From the NCBI RefSeq assembly GCF_964033635.1, contig NZ_OZ035533.1, positions 1,984,001 to 2,048,000 on the forward strand: a stretch of 64,000 bases of DNA, written 5' to 3'. The stretch is from Chitinophaga sp. MM2321. GTDB taxonomy: Bacteria; Bacteroidota; Bacteroidia; Chitinophagales; Chitinophagaceae. The notes under the pieces were generated by a model, which saw only the letters and a list, made by a program, of their open reading frames with translations, did not search any database and had not been told where the DNA came from. Made by a program: the position numbers and the translations under genes. Below, in pieces: positions 18,185-27,076 of the stretch; positions within the stretch are counted from its first letter, which is position 1, and every line of letters starts with the position of its first letter.

Positions 18185-20302
18185 TTAAATCAGCAAGCCA
18201 TAGGCGCTGATCTTACTGAGGATGTCTTCTTCCCGGTAAGGTTTCATGATGTAATCGTTCAGGCCACAGCGCATGTACAGGGCGATATCGTCTTCCAGTA
18301 CATTGCCTGTAATGGCGATGATGGTTACATTGGCTTTCTTTTTATCAGGCAGTTCCCTGATAGCGGCTGTAAGGGCAATACCATCCATACCGGGGAGGTC
18401 AATGTCAGTCAGGATCATGTCAAATGATTCCTGCATATACAGTTCCAGTGCTTCTTCTGCGCTGCCGGTAATAACGTGGTTGGCTTGCAGCCTGCCCAGG
18501 AGCAGCGCGAGTAATTTCTGATTCAGTACACTGTCTTCTACAACCAGCAATCTCACGCCTGGAGGTGCTACAGCTGTTTTGGGAGTATTCACGGGCATTG
18601 TAATTTTAATAGTACCCGGAGATGGCGTCACCGCCTGGTACCTGATTTCAAAATAGAAAGAGGATCCTTTACCTGCCACACTTTTTACTTCGATCGTACC
18701 ATCATGTAGATCAATGATTTTTTTGGAGATGTGTAAACCCAGTCCACTACCTTTGGTGAGTCCATTATGACCCTGGGAAAAGGCTTCAAATAAAGACGAC
18801 TGGTCTTCATCTTTGATGCCTATACCGGTATCTTTTACGGTTATCTGTAATAAGCTGCCATCGCGCAATTGCGCGGTAACGCTTACTTCGCCTTTGTTGG
18901 TGTATTTGATGGCATTTGCTACAAGGTTGGTGATCACCTGTTTCAGGCGGAACACATCGCCTATCACCTGCTGACCGGTAGGGAAGTAAATATGTGTAGT
19001 TAACAGGAGCGATTTCATTTCCGCCTGTATCTGTAAACTGTTACACACTTCTTCAATAGCAGTACGGGGAGAGAATTTTTCTTGCCGTAGTTCCGGTTTT
19101 TTTGTCTCCATCTGCGTGTAGTCGAGTACGTTATTTACGACAGAGAGCAATACTTCTGCTGAATTTCGTATAGCCGATACCGTTTCCCCCGGTTTTTCCC
19201 TTTCCAGGTTGGTGGCATAGCCGAGCAAAGAGTGAATAGGGGTACGTATTTCATGGCTCATGGTAGACACAAACTCACTTTTCTGCCGGGCAAATTTTTC
19301 TGCCTGTTGCTTGGCACGCAGCAATGCCAGGTCGTAACGGTACAAACGTGCGATCCCATAAATAATAATGGCGGCCAGCAGCAGGATCAACGGGATCTCC
19401 CAGTAACTGTGCTTGTCGATACTATATAAGGAGTGATTAATGTCCTGGCTAAGGCGCAGACGTTTTTTGTCAGCTTCCTCCACTACATTCTGTTTCAGGG
19501 TGGTCAGCAATCGTTGCAATTCGGTAAACAACCGCTGGTTAGCCATTACCAGCGCATATTCTTTGCGGTTCAGGTTAGCATGACTACCCGCCGCTTCCCG
19601 CATAAATTGCTGATAAGTATCCCGGAGCTGTTTCAGCGCCGCTTCATTGTAAGCAACACCACTGCTGCTGGTGTCGATATGACGTTTTACCAGCCGTACC
19701 TGTTGCTGGGTATGTTGCACACTGACCTTATTGGAAATTGCTTCTTTGAGCCTTCCGAATAATTTCTTCTTGCCCTGACTGGTACCGGAGGTTGAGGTAA
19801 TGATCGTATCTACTTCCTGTTGCTGTGGTATCTTTATTGCTTTCAGCTGTTGCAACGCTGGTGGCGCTGCGGCAGTATCCCACGACTGTGATAAAAGCAG
19901 GAGAGAATCTACATACAGCTTGCCCCGCAGGAAAACCGCTGTTTTCTCTTCCTTGTCGGCCAGCAGGCCTTGCATTTGTTGTTCAGCGGCTGTAGCGCCT
20001 ATAGCAGTATCAAGATGTGCGTTAATTTCCTGTAAGTCGTTTATATAGGTATGTAAGTGCGTAGGGTTGTAAGTGAGTGTATATAAACGGAAATTATTGT
20101 CTGCTGCATACAACAGTTGCACTGCCTGATCAATATGCCCTGCATCCGTTTTTGTAGCAACCAGGCTTTTTACCACTACGCCCAGCTGATCAGATGCCCG
20201 CTTGCGGAGAACAATGATCATGAAAAAGGTAACCAGTATGATTACCATCAGGATGAGTATAGCGAAACGTAAAAAGCTTTTTCTTTCGTGGGTATTATAC
20301 AT
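18185..20302 (-). CDS. Hybrid sensor histidine kinase with receiver domain
   Basis: A 705-residue protein. TM1 is near residues 12-31 and TM2 at 303-320; the 270 residues between form a mostly helical extracytoplasmic sensor region of no recognised family. The kinase follows: HisKA with His350 in STMSHEIRTPIHSLLGY, then HATPase motifs VITNLVANAIKYTNKG, DTGIGIKDED and GSGLGLHISKKI. The C-terminal receiver domain has LLVVEDSVLNQKLL and the phospho-acceptor Asp633 in ILTDIDLPGMDG. No separate regulator is next to it; output may be by phosphorelay. Ligand unknown. Confidence 0.93.
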   Translation of the reverse strand: MYNTHERKSFLRFAILILMVIILVTFFMIIVLRKRASDQLGVVVKSLVATKTDAGHIDQAVQLLYAADNNFRLYTLTYNPTHLHTYINDLQEINAHLDTAIGATAAEQQMQGLLADKEEKTAVFLRGKLYVDSLLLLSQSWDTAAAPPALQQLKAIKIPQQQEVDTIITSTSGTSQGKKKLFGRLKEAISNKVSVQHTQQQVRLVKRHIDTSSSGVAYNEAALKQLRDTYQQFMREAAGSHANLNRKEYALVMANQRLFTELQRLLTTLKQNVVEEADKKRLRLSQDINHSLYSIDKHSYWEIPLILLLAAIIIYGIARLYRYDLALLRAKQQAEKFARQKSEFVSTMSHEIRTPIHSLLGYATNLEREKPGETVSAIRNSAEVLLSVVNNVLDYTQMETKKPELRQEKFSPRTAIEEVCNSLQIQAEMKSLLLTTHIYFPTGQQVIGDVFRLKQVITNLVANAIKYTNKGEVSVTAQLRDGSLLQITVKDTGIGIKDEDQSSLFEAFSQGHNGLTKGSGLGLHISKKIIDLHDGTIEVKSVAGKGSSFYFEIRYQAVTPSPGTIKITMPVNTPKTAVAPPGVRLLVVEDSVLNQKLLALLLGRLQANHVITGSAEEALELYMQESFDMILTDIDLPGMDGIALTAAIRELPDKKKANVTIIAITGNVLEDDIALYMRCGLNDYIMKPYREEDILSKISAYGLLI

Positions 20303-20537
20303 TGTTGGGTTATTGGCAGTTACGGTTTACGCCGCATTGGCGGGCCAAAAATAAGTGATTTTAATCTTTACAGCTAATGCTATATTTATGACTAAATGTT
20401 TTATAGGTATATAATTTTTAATAACTTAGATATACATATTATTTATTAATGTATTGTTTTTTATTTTAAATCAAAGATAGAACTAAATCTTATTAAAAGG
20501 TAATCCGTACTTTGTATGGCGTAACGTTTTTTTACCA

Positions 20538-21788
20538 ATGGCAAGTATAAAAAAGTACCTGGTTGTACTATTTTTTCTGATCGCTTTCTTACCGGCTGCT
20601 AAAAGTCAGTATGCCTACCCGGATCCCGGCTATCATTTTCTTACGGGGAAAGATTATATCCAGGATAGAAATTTCTACCTGTTTACTTTATTTGAAAAGA
20701 TGCCTGCCATTGCCCGGATAATGGCCGGGGATACCACTATGCAACGTATCGGAAAAACATACGTACAGCGTGTGCCCCATTCCGTTAGTCTCAATATCAC
20801 AGCTATAACAGATCCGTTTTTATTTACAGGAGAGGTGATCAGCCGCATCGGCAACACACTGCCTGATTTATTGACCCGGTATCCGGCGGAAATGGAAGGA
20901 CTGGTGAAAGCCATGCGCAGCAGCGGCTTGTTTCAATTGTACGCAGCGATGCCCGATACCGCATTACTTGCCCGTGCCTGGAAGGATGCGGCGCAAGGAG
21001 TAAACTATATCATTAACGCCTATACGACCAATAAAGGATTCCGTTATGCAGCCATTGATTCCGCTGTATATGATGTGTCATCCCCGGCCTATAAAATAAA
21101 AGTGACGCAGGCGTTGAAAGATGACGGTAATAGCAACAGGCGCCTCTTTTTCAGGCCCTCCCTCGATCTTGCACTGGCCTTGCTGCGCCTGAACAAACGT
21201 GATGAATGCGCGCGCTATGAGCCGCTGTCGGATACTAACAGCGAGGCTTACACGCAATTGAAAAAAACTGACTGGGATAAATATACCTTTTCCGCCCTGC
21301 TGATCCTGGGTGCGGGCCCCGGCAATACAGACGCTATCAGCGATGCCGGTAAGAACCGCTGCCGCATAGGGGCAGACCTGTTCCGTAAAGGTCTTGCTCC
21401 CTGCATCATCGTTTCCGGCGGACATGTACATCCCATCGGCACCCCGTTTTCTGAAGCAGTGGAAATGAAGAAGTACCTGGTGAATGAACTGAAGATCCCC
21501 GCAGCCGCTGTGATCCTGGAGCCTTATGCCCGGCATACCACTACCAATATCCGCAACGCGGTGCGCATTGCCTGGCGCAATGGCTTCCCCATGAATAAAA
21601 AAATGTGCTGTGTGTCCGATCCCTTTCACCTGAGCTATGTGAGCGGAAGTATCTTCAACCTGCGTTGTATGCAGGAGCTGAGCTACCTGCCGGCCACGGA
21701 AATAAAACAGGCCGATCTGTATTTCCTCTCTTTTATACCGGATCTGAAATCTTTACAGGCCGATGCCCGGGATCCATTGGACCCCTGA
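20538..21788 (+). CDS. YdcF/DUF218 (ElyC/SanA-like) family secreted protein
   Basis: A 416-residue protein with an N-terminal signal peptide (cleavage near AKS-QY, residue 24). The DUF218 domain is in the second half: LILGAGPGN, FRKGLAPCIIVSGGHVHP, AAVILEPYARHTTTNIRNA and KMCCVSDPFHLSY fit the conserved Asn/His/Glu/Arg pattern of the family. The N-terminal 230 residues are not recognised. ElyC and SanA affect envelope integrity and vancomycin tolerance; the biochemical activity is unclear. It is a single gene, with an AT-rich 235-bp region upstream shared with the divergent kinase gene. Confidence 0.85.
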   Translation: MASIKKYLVVLFFLIAFLPAAKSQYAYPDPGYHFLTGKDYIQDRNFYLFTLFEKMPAIARIMAGDTTMQRIGKTYVQRVPHSVSLNITAITDPFLFTGEVISRIGNTLPDLLTRYPAEMEGLVKAMRSSGLFQLYAAMPDTALLARAWKDAAQGVNYIINAYTTNKGFRYAAIDSAVYDVSSPAYKIKVTQALKDDGNSNRRLFFRPSLDLALALLRLNKRDECARYEPLSDTNSEAYTQLKKTDWDKYTFSALLILGAGPGNTDAISDAGKNRCRIGADLFRKGLAPCIIVSGGHVHPIGTPFSEAVEMKKYLVNELKIPAAAVILEPYARHTTTNIRNAVRIAWRNGFPMNKKMCCVSDPFHLSYVSGSIFNLRCMQELSYLPATEIKQADLYFLSFIPDLKSLQADARDPLDP

Positions 21789-21867
21789 TAAAATATTTTC
21801 GGGTTTTATACGTCTTATATAAAAATTAATATTCCAACAGCATCTAAAAACACTCAATATTTTAACC

Positions 21868-22812
21868 ATGTCAAACGAATCTATTCAGCCTTTATATACC
21901 ATCCTGGGGGCAGGTGGTATCATTGCCAATGAGCTGTGCCTGGAATTGACGAAGAACGGGAAACAGGTCCGCCTCGTAGGCCGCTCTCCCAAAACATTTG
22001 CAGGCATCACCAACCTGGTAACCGCCGACCTTACCGATTACGCACAAACGAAGCAGGCAGTAAATGGCTCCGCCATCGTTTTCCTGACCGCAGGTCTTAA
22101 ATATGACAGGAAACTATGGGCTACTGCATGGCCTAAGATCATGACCAATGTGATTAATGCCTGTAAGGAAGCCGGCGCTAAACTCATCTTCTTCGATAAC
22201 GTATATTCCTACGGGTTAGTAGACGGCCCTATGAAAGAAGATACCACGTATCATCCTTCCAGCCATAAAGGGGAGGTTCGCGCGGCTATTGCCACCCAAT
22301 TAATGGATGAAGTGAAGGCGGGTAATATGACTGCTTCCATAGCACGTGCAGCCGATTTCTACGGCCCCGGCGCAGATAAAACCGGTTTCCTCAACCTCCT
22401 GATTATCGACCGGTTTAAGAAAAACAGCTCCGCGATGTGGCTGGGAAAAGATAATGTAACCCATAGTTATACTTTTACGCCCGATGCCGGCAAGGGACTA
22501 TACCTGCTTTCCCAGGACGCGCAATCATGGAACCAGATCTGGCACCTGCCTACCACCAATCCCGCTCCCAATGGTAAAACTTATGTGGAGCTGATTGCGG
22601 GGCAAATGGGCATTAAGCCCCGGTACATGAAGCTGGGCAGTTTTATGATCGGCCTGTCCGGATTGTTTGATACCACCATAGGGGAATTAGGGGAGATGCT
22701 GTACCAGAACAATCATCCCTATATTTTTGACTCCTCCAAATTTGAAAATTATTATCAATTCAAACCAACATCTTACGAAGAAGGCATACGTTTAACATTG
22801 GCTAAACAATAG
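21868..22812 (+). CDS. NAD-dependent epimerase/dehydratase family protein
   Basis: A 314-residue Rossmann protein with the nucleotide loop LGAGGIIANELCLELTKNG near residue 13. It fits the extended/atypical SDR group: a DNVYSYG segment takes the place of a Tyr-x-x-x-Lys stretch, and KPTSYEEGIRLTL ends the fold. The substrate cannot be named. Alone on the plus strand; the SAM riboswitch promoter starts 25 bases after its stop. Confidence 0.85.
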   Translation: MSNESIQPLYTILGAGGIIANELCLELTKNGKQVRLVGRSPKTFAGITNLVTADLTDYAQTKQAVNGSAIVFLTAGLKYDRKLWATAWPKIMTNVINACKEAGAKLIFFDNVYSYGLVDGPMKEDTTYHPSSHKGEVRAAIATQLMDEVKAGNMTASIARAADFYGPGADKTGFLNLLIIDRFKKNSSAMWLGKDNVTHSYTFTPDAGKGLYLLSQDAQSWNQIWHLPTTNPAPNGKTYVELIAGQMGIKPRYMKLGSFMIGLSGLFDTTIGELGEMLYQNNHPYIFDSSKFENYYQFKPTSYEEGIRLTLAKQ

Positions 22813-22837
22813 TCTACTGAATTTGTAGGAAAATAAA

Positions 22838-22868
22838 TTTGGTGGTTAATTTTTCTGCTTTATCTTTG
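22838..22868 (+). promoter_or_regulatory. Bacteroidetes-type promoter of the SAM-riboswitch gene
   Basis: TTTG at 22838-22841 is followed after 19 bases by TATCTTTG at 22861-22868, an exact match to the TTTG / TAnnTTTG promoter form known from Bacteroidetes. Transcription should begin about 22873-22876, just before the aptamer at 22887. Confidence 0.8.
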
Positions 22869-22886
22869 CACCAGTTCTTTAAGTTG

Positions 22887-22995
22887 CTTATCAAGAAAGG
22901 AGTAGGGAAATGGCCCGATGATACCTTAGCAACCTTCACTGCACAAGCTTTGAAAGGTGCTGCATCCATCCTGATCAGATGTCAGGAAAGATAAG
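22887..22995 (+). promoter_or_regulatory. SAM-I riboswitch (S box)
   Basis: The sequence starts CTTATCAAGAAAGG and ends GATAAG, which pair as helix P1. Between them are the conserved pieces GGCCCGATGAT, AGCAACC, GCTTTGAAAGGTGCTGCA-type core and ATCAGATGTC, in the order of the S-box consensus. The ligand is S-adenosylmethionine, which switches off methionine or cysteine interconversion genes. It lies between a good promoter and a cystathionine gamma-synthase/lyase-type gene, as expected. The expression platform is unusual (see the long hairpin at 23000-23073). Confidence 0.94.
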
Positions 22996-22999
22996 TTTT

Positions 23000-23073
23000 G
23001 ATTTTCGAATTTTTTGATTTTCGAATTTTTGAATTTAAATACCAAAATTCGAAAATCAAAAAATTCGAAAATC
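23000..23073. repeat. Perfect 30-bp inverted repeat between SAM aptamer and gene
   Basis: Arms at 23000-23029 and 23044-23073 are perfectly complementary around a 14-nt loop. The arm is itself two copies of GATTTTCGAATTTT. It starts five bases after aptamer helix P1 closes and lies 63 bases before the ATG. It resembles the long inverted repeats elsewhere in this window (60532 shares CGAATTTTTTGATTTT). Weak stem TCTTG/CAAGA at 23084-23103 followed by T6 is a second possible terminator downstream. Confidence 0.9.
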
Positions 23074-23136
23074 CCACTCTCTCTCTTGATTTGCTCCGCA
23101 AGAACGTTTTTTATCAAACTAAAAAAACAATCAAAG

Positions 23137-24315
23137 ATGAGCACAATCACAGAACTGATCCATGCTATTCCCGTAGACCCGCAAACCGGCGCCATTGCTG
23201 TGCCTATCTACCAGACTTCTACATTTGTACAGGAAGCACCGGGTGTAAACAAAGGTTATGACTATGCACGGTCCAATAATCCTACCCGCGCGGCAGTAGA
23301 AAAAATTATTGCACAGCTGGAAGGTGGCGCCGCTGCATCTGCCTTCTCCAGCGGACTGGCAGCCATAGACGCCGTATTGAAACTGCTTAAATCCGGGGAT
23401 GAAATTGTAGCCGTAGATGATATCTATGGTGGCGCTTTCCGCCTCTTTCATAAAGTGTATGAAAAATTCGGGATCCGGGTAAACTATGTTGATACTTCTG
23501 ATACGCAGGCCGTCTTCCATGCCATCACACCCGCTACCAGGCTGATATGGCTGGAAACGCCCACCAATCCCACGCTGAAGATCTCTGATATTGCCGCTAT
23601 AGGTCGTATTGCAAAAGCACACAATTGTTTGTTTTGTGTAGATAATACCTTTGCGTCACCGGTGCTGCAACAGCCATTGTCATTGGGGGCGGACCTCGTG
23701 ATCCACAGTGCTACCAAGTATCTCGGCGGACATAGTGACCTTATCGCCGGGGTAGTGATAGCCAAAACGGAGCAGCTGGGAGAAGAAATAAAGTTCTATC
23801 AGAATGCCTGTGGCGCCATCCTGTCGCCATTCGACAGCTTCCTGCTGATCCGTGGTATTGAAACCCTGCACCTGCGTATTAAACAACACGGCATCAATGC
23901 ACAAATCATAGCGGAATACCTGGCAGAACATCCGGCGGTAGAAAAAGTGTTCTATCCCGGTTTGCCATCGCATCCGGGACATGAGCTGGCAAAGCGGCAG
24001 AGTAAAGGGTTTGGCGGGATTATTTCTTTTACTTTAAAAGATGATAGCGCCGCTGCCGCCACCACTTTTGTTACCTCCACGCATTACTTTAAACTGGCGG
24101 AAAGCCTGGGCGGCATTAAAAGTTTGCTTTGTCATCCGGCTGAAATGACGCATAAATCTATCCCTGCTGAAAAGAGAAGGGCAGAAGGGGTAAGTGACAG
24201 CCTGATTCGCTTATCTGTAGGGCTGGAAGAGTCGGCCGACCTGTTGGCCGACCTGGAACAGGCTTTTAAGAAACTGCCGCAGCACGCCCGGGCAGAAAGC
24301 GTGCTGTCAGCATAG
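23137..24315 (+). CDS. Cystathionine gamma-synthase/lyase family PLP enzyme
   Basis: A 392-residue protein of the Cys/Met metabolism PLP family. The ATG at 23137 is chosen because upstream in-frame starts lie in the hairpin. Visible motifs are the start-of-fold PIYQTSTF, YDYARSNNPTR, the YGGAFRLF region, LETPTNPTLKI, CVDNTFASPVLQQPL and the PLP lysine in HSATKYLGGHSDLIAG. The C-terminal ESLGGIKSLLCHPAEMTH and RLSVGLE are normal. MetB and cystathionine gamma-lyase cannot be told apart by sequence reading; the SAM riboswitch favours a methionine-synthesis role. Its 3' end overlaps the convergent symporter by 50 bp. Confidence 0.92.
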   Translation: MSTITELIHAIPVDPQTGAIAVPIYQTSTFVQEAPGVNKGYDYARSNNPTRAAVEKIIAQLEGGAAASAFSSGLAAIDAVLKLLKSGDEIVAVDDIYGGAFRLFHKVYEKFGIRVNYVDTSDTQAVFHAITPATRLIWLETPTNPTLKISDIAAIGRIAKAHNCLFCVDNTFASPVLQQPLSLGADLVIHSATKYLGGHSDLIAGVVIAKTEQLGEEIKFYQNACGAILSPFDSFLLIRGIETLHLRIKQHGINAQIIAEYLAEHPAVEKVFYPGLPSHPGHELAKRQSKGFGGIISFTLKDDSAAAATTFVTSTHYFKLAESLGGIKSLLCHPAEMTHKSIPAEKRRAEGVSDSLIRLSVGLEESADLLADLEQAFKKLPQHARAESVLSA

Positions 24316-25477
24316 CCGCTACGTTATCTCCCGTCGCATTTAAAATAGTGGCCAGCGGATCAACCAATGTTCCGATGATCAGCAGCGGCGGGAGGGCTTC
24401 TACCGGGAACCCATATACGGACATGACCAGCAACTCGCCGATATAGCCGCCATTGGGAATACCGCCTTCCACGATGCTCACGATCACGGTTATGCCCATG
24501 GCCATCAGCACGGTATCTACACTGTTGAAACCTTTGCCGAACATCGCAAATACAACGGCCATTTTTATGATAGAAGAAATGCTGGAGCCATCTTTATGCA
24601 GGGTAGCACCTAGCGGCACTACCACATTGCCAATGGATGCCGGTACGCCCATCCGTTGCACCGCTTCGAGGTTGGCAGGAATGGTAGCAATGCTGCTACC
24701 GGTGCCCACCGCGGTTAAGGTGGGAATAATATTGTTTTTCCAGAAGATTTTAATACCATTAAAACCACCCGCTACAAAAGCATAAAAACTAAATCCGACT
24801 ATAAAATAGATAGTACCGAAACCATAATAAATACCCAGTGAGTGTGCATATGTGCCAAACAATTGCGGCCCTACCGTGCCCACCTGGTAAGCAAAGTAAG
24901 CACCCAGGCCCACGGGCGCTATTTTCATGATCACCGCCAGCAGGTCTTTCATGACCTCATTACCGGAGTACAAAAATTTCCGGAACGCTACACCACGCTC
25001 ACCTGCACGCATGGCGGCCAGGCCCACCAGCACAGAGAAAATTATAAAGGGCAACATGTTTTTACGGGAAAGCAATTCGTAAAATTCACCGACACTCAAC
25101 AGCCGTGTCAGCTGTTCACCGAAGTTGCCGGGGCTTTCCACATCTACGGCGTGTGACAGCGTAACTTGCTGATGAATAGGGAAGATCCATACAGCCACAA
25201 TGGTGAGGAAAGCTGAAATAAGGATGGTACAAAGGAAAACGATGGACATGATGCCCAGTACTTTGCCCAGCCTGTGCGAGGCTTCGATATGCGCAATGGC
25301 GCTGGCAATGGCAAAAAATACCAGCGGGATAACAGCCGTAAATAACAGGTTCAGAAAGATATCGCCAATTGGTTTGATGACCGCTACCTTTGGACCCAGC
25401 AGCAGACCGGCAATACTGCCACCTGCAATGCCCCCCAGCAACCAGAAAATACCACTGTAGTTTTTGAAGATACGCAT
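24266..25477 (-). CDS. Dicarboxylate/amino acid:cation symporter (DAACS family)
   Basis: A 403-residue inner-membrane transporter of the GltP/DctA/GltT fold. About eight helices plus two re-entrant loops are seen; the conserved VPLGATLHKDGSSISSIIK and IATIPANLEAVQRMGVPASI segments and the C-terminal PLATILNATGDNVAAML, which contributes substrate and sodium sites, are present. Substrates of the family include glutamate, aspartate and C4-dicarboxylates, driven by H+ or Na+. The last 50 bp overlap the convergent PLP-enzyme gene. Confidence 0.92.
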   Translation of the reverse strand: MRIFKNYSGIFWLLGGIAGGSIAGLLLGPKVAVIKPIGDIFLNLLFTAVIPLVFFAIASAIAHIEASHRLGKVLGIMSIVFLCTILISAFLTIVAVWIFPIHQQVTLSHAVDVESPGNFGEQLTRLLSVGEFYELLSRKNMLPFIIFSVLVGLAAMRAGERGVAFRKFLYSGNEVMKDLLAVIMKIAPVGLGAYFAYQVGTVGPQLFGTYAHSLGIYYGFGTIYFIVGFSFYAFVAGGFNGIKIFWKNNIIPTLTAVGTGSSIATIPANLEAVQRMGVPASIGNVVVPLGATLHKDGSSISSIIKMAVVFAMFGKGFNSVDTVLMAMGITVIVSIVEGGIPNGGYIGELLVMSVYGFPVEALPPLLIIGTLVDPLATILNATGDNVAAMLTARFLPGRAAAVS

Positions 25478-25613
25478 GCCTGTGAATTTATTCTACCTAC
25501 AATTTATACCGGAAATCTCAATTATGATCAACTGTATTTCCCCCGTTAACCAGCTATAAGTGAACAATTTGTACGCAGGGGTGTTTAACAGGTAGCGAAC
25601 CAATATAATCACC

Positions 25614-25937
25614 ATGAAAAGCTTGTTACTTTGTTTGTTATTCACAGTCGCTTTTCAGAACCACGACTATAATATAGGAGAGGTGCTGAAGAATGCCCGG
25701 CAACTGACTAATGACAGCGTAACGGTAAGGATTACGGGCTATGTGACGAAGAACCTGGGCGGAACTATTTACATGTTTGAAGACCGCACGGCAGGGATTA
25801 AGGTAGATATTGATACTAAATTTCTGCCTGCTCAACCCTTTAATGACAAAGACGCAGTGGTTATCCAGGCCTGGGTACAGTATGAAAGGAACAAGCCGGT
25901 TACCCTGAAGGTAAACCGGCCCGTAACAAGTGATTGA
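25614..25937 (+). CDS. Small secreted OB-fold protein (YgiW/YdeI BOF-like)
   Basis: A 107-residue protein with a short N-terminal hydrophobic signal (MKSLLLCLLFTVAF). The rest has the layout of the bacterial OB-fold (BOF) family: TNDSVTVRITGYVTKNLGG, YMFEDRTAGIKVDID, then DAVVIQAWV and a final strand. YgiW/YdeI proteins of enterobacteria are periplasmic and linked to stress and peptide tolerance; this assignment is by pattern only. It ends nine bases before the convergent TauE gene. Confidence 0.7.
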   Translation: MKSLLLCLLFTVAFQNHDYNIGEVLKNARQLTNDSVTVRITGYVTKNLGGTIYMFEDRTAGIKVDIDTKFLPAQPFNDKDAVVIQAWVQYERNKPVTLKVNRPVTSD

Positions 25938-25946
25938 GCCGGCTAT

Positions 25947-26924
25947 CTATAGCAGGTGAAGGATGAAAGTGTAAAGGCTCTTCATACTTACCACGATCAC
26001 AATGACCGCTACCGCCAGCATAATTGTTTTAGCAGATATTTTATTGGATACTTTAGCCGCAATAGGAGCAGCCATGGCGCTGCCCAGCACAAGCCCAAGT
26101 ACCGCATCCCAGTGTACATGAGAGAGCACCGTTACAAAGGTCAGGGAACTTAGCATGGCAATGAAAAAGCGGGTAGCCTTTACCGTGCCCAATGAAAAGC
26201 GGGGATGCCGGCCGCCGGCAATCAGGGATGATAATACAATGGAACCCCATCCACCGCCGCCGATGGCGTCAATGAAACCACCACCAAATCCCAGCAAGCC
26301 TATCCGTTTAATCTTTTTATTATTGTGTTTTGCCCTGTTTACCTGGATGGCCCGTAGCAGGATCACCACACCCAGGATCAGCGTATAGAAGGAAACCACC
26401 GGTCGGGTGTATTGCGAATAATGCTCTAGTGATGACAACAGGTAGGCACCGATCACAGCTCCCGTGATGCCGGGTATCAATAAGCTTTTGAATAATTTTT
26501 TGTTGACATTCCCCATTTTAAAATGCATCCATCCGGCAATGGCATTGCTGAGGATTTCAGAGATGTGTACCGCCGTGCTGGCAGATGCGGGCGGAATGCC
26601 CATTGACAGGGAAAAGGTGGTAGAGGTGATGCCGTAAGACATACCGATGGCGCCGTCTATCATCGCGAATATAAACCCTGCCACCAGGAAATAATAAAAG
26701 GTAGGTGGAATGTCTTCCGCATAATCACGGAAAGCAGGAATGTGATACCACAGCACTGTGGTAACAACAGTTAATATAAGAAGACCGGATAGCCAATAAA
26801 TCCATCTTAGCTTTCTGATCTTAGGAGGAATGGTTGCAGGCGCCGAATCATTAACAAACACAGATGTTACTGCTGTATCGTCCGTTGGCGTAGATGCAGG
26901 TACGGTAGTAATTACTTTCTCCAT
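25947..26924 (-). CDS. Sulfite exporter TauE/SafE family permease
   Basis: A 325-residue membrane protein with about eight helices. The two TSUP repeats are recognisable from IDGAIGMSYGITSTTFSLSMGIPPASASTAVHISEI and the later GGFIDAIGGGGWGSIVLSSLIAGG glycine-rich loop. TauE/SafE proteins move sulfite, sulfoacetate or other small organosulfur anions. The N-terminal 35 residues are a soluble extension. Substrate is unknown; there is no sulfur operon next to it. Confidence 0.88.
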   Translation of the reverse strand: MEKVITTVPASTPTDDTAVTSVFVNDSAPATIPPKIRKLRWIYWLSGLLILTVVTTVLWYHIPAFRDYAEDIPPTFYYFLVAGFIFAMIDGAIGMSYGITSTTFSLSMGIPPASASTAVHISEILSNAIAGWMHFKMGNVNKKLFKSLLIPGITGAVIGAYLLSSLEHYSQYTRPVVSFYTLILGVVILLRAIQVNRAKHNNKKIKRIGLLGFGGGFIDAIGGGGWGSIVLSSLIAGGRHPRFSLGTVKATRFFIAMLSSLTFVTVLSHVHWDAVLGLVLGSAMAAPIAAKVSNKISAKTIMLAVAVIVIVVSMKSLYTFILHLL

Positions 26925-27043
26925 TTTTTAGATATGTGCCAGCCTAATTTCCCCACAAAATACATAAACTCTATGAGATAAGTAGACTGATTCAAAAAAA
27001 ATTGCAGAAAAAAATAGGTACAACACATAAAAATTGATTTACC

Positions 27044-27051
27044 TATATTTG
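27044..27051 (+). promoter_or_regulatory. -7 element of the CNNM/CorC-like gene
   Basis: TATATTTG matches TAnnTTTG exactly and lies 26 bases before the ATG at 27077. No TTTG -33 box is at the right distance, so this rests on the -7 alone. Confidence 0.45.
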
Positions 27052-27076
27052 GGGTTGCGAACCAACTCCCACATAC

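Noticed and set aside
23014..23136. Extended N-terminus for the PLP enzyme starting at 23014
   Set aside because: The extension is translated hairpin sequence and does not fit the family; the ATG at 23137 gives the normal protein start.
25895..25920. Hairpin GCCGGTTACC/GGTAAACCGGC inside the small OB-fold gene
   Set aside because: It lies in coding sequence and its pairing is modest; not enough for a regulatory call.
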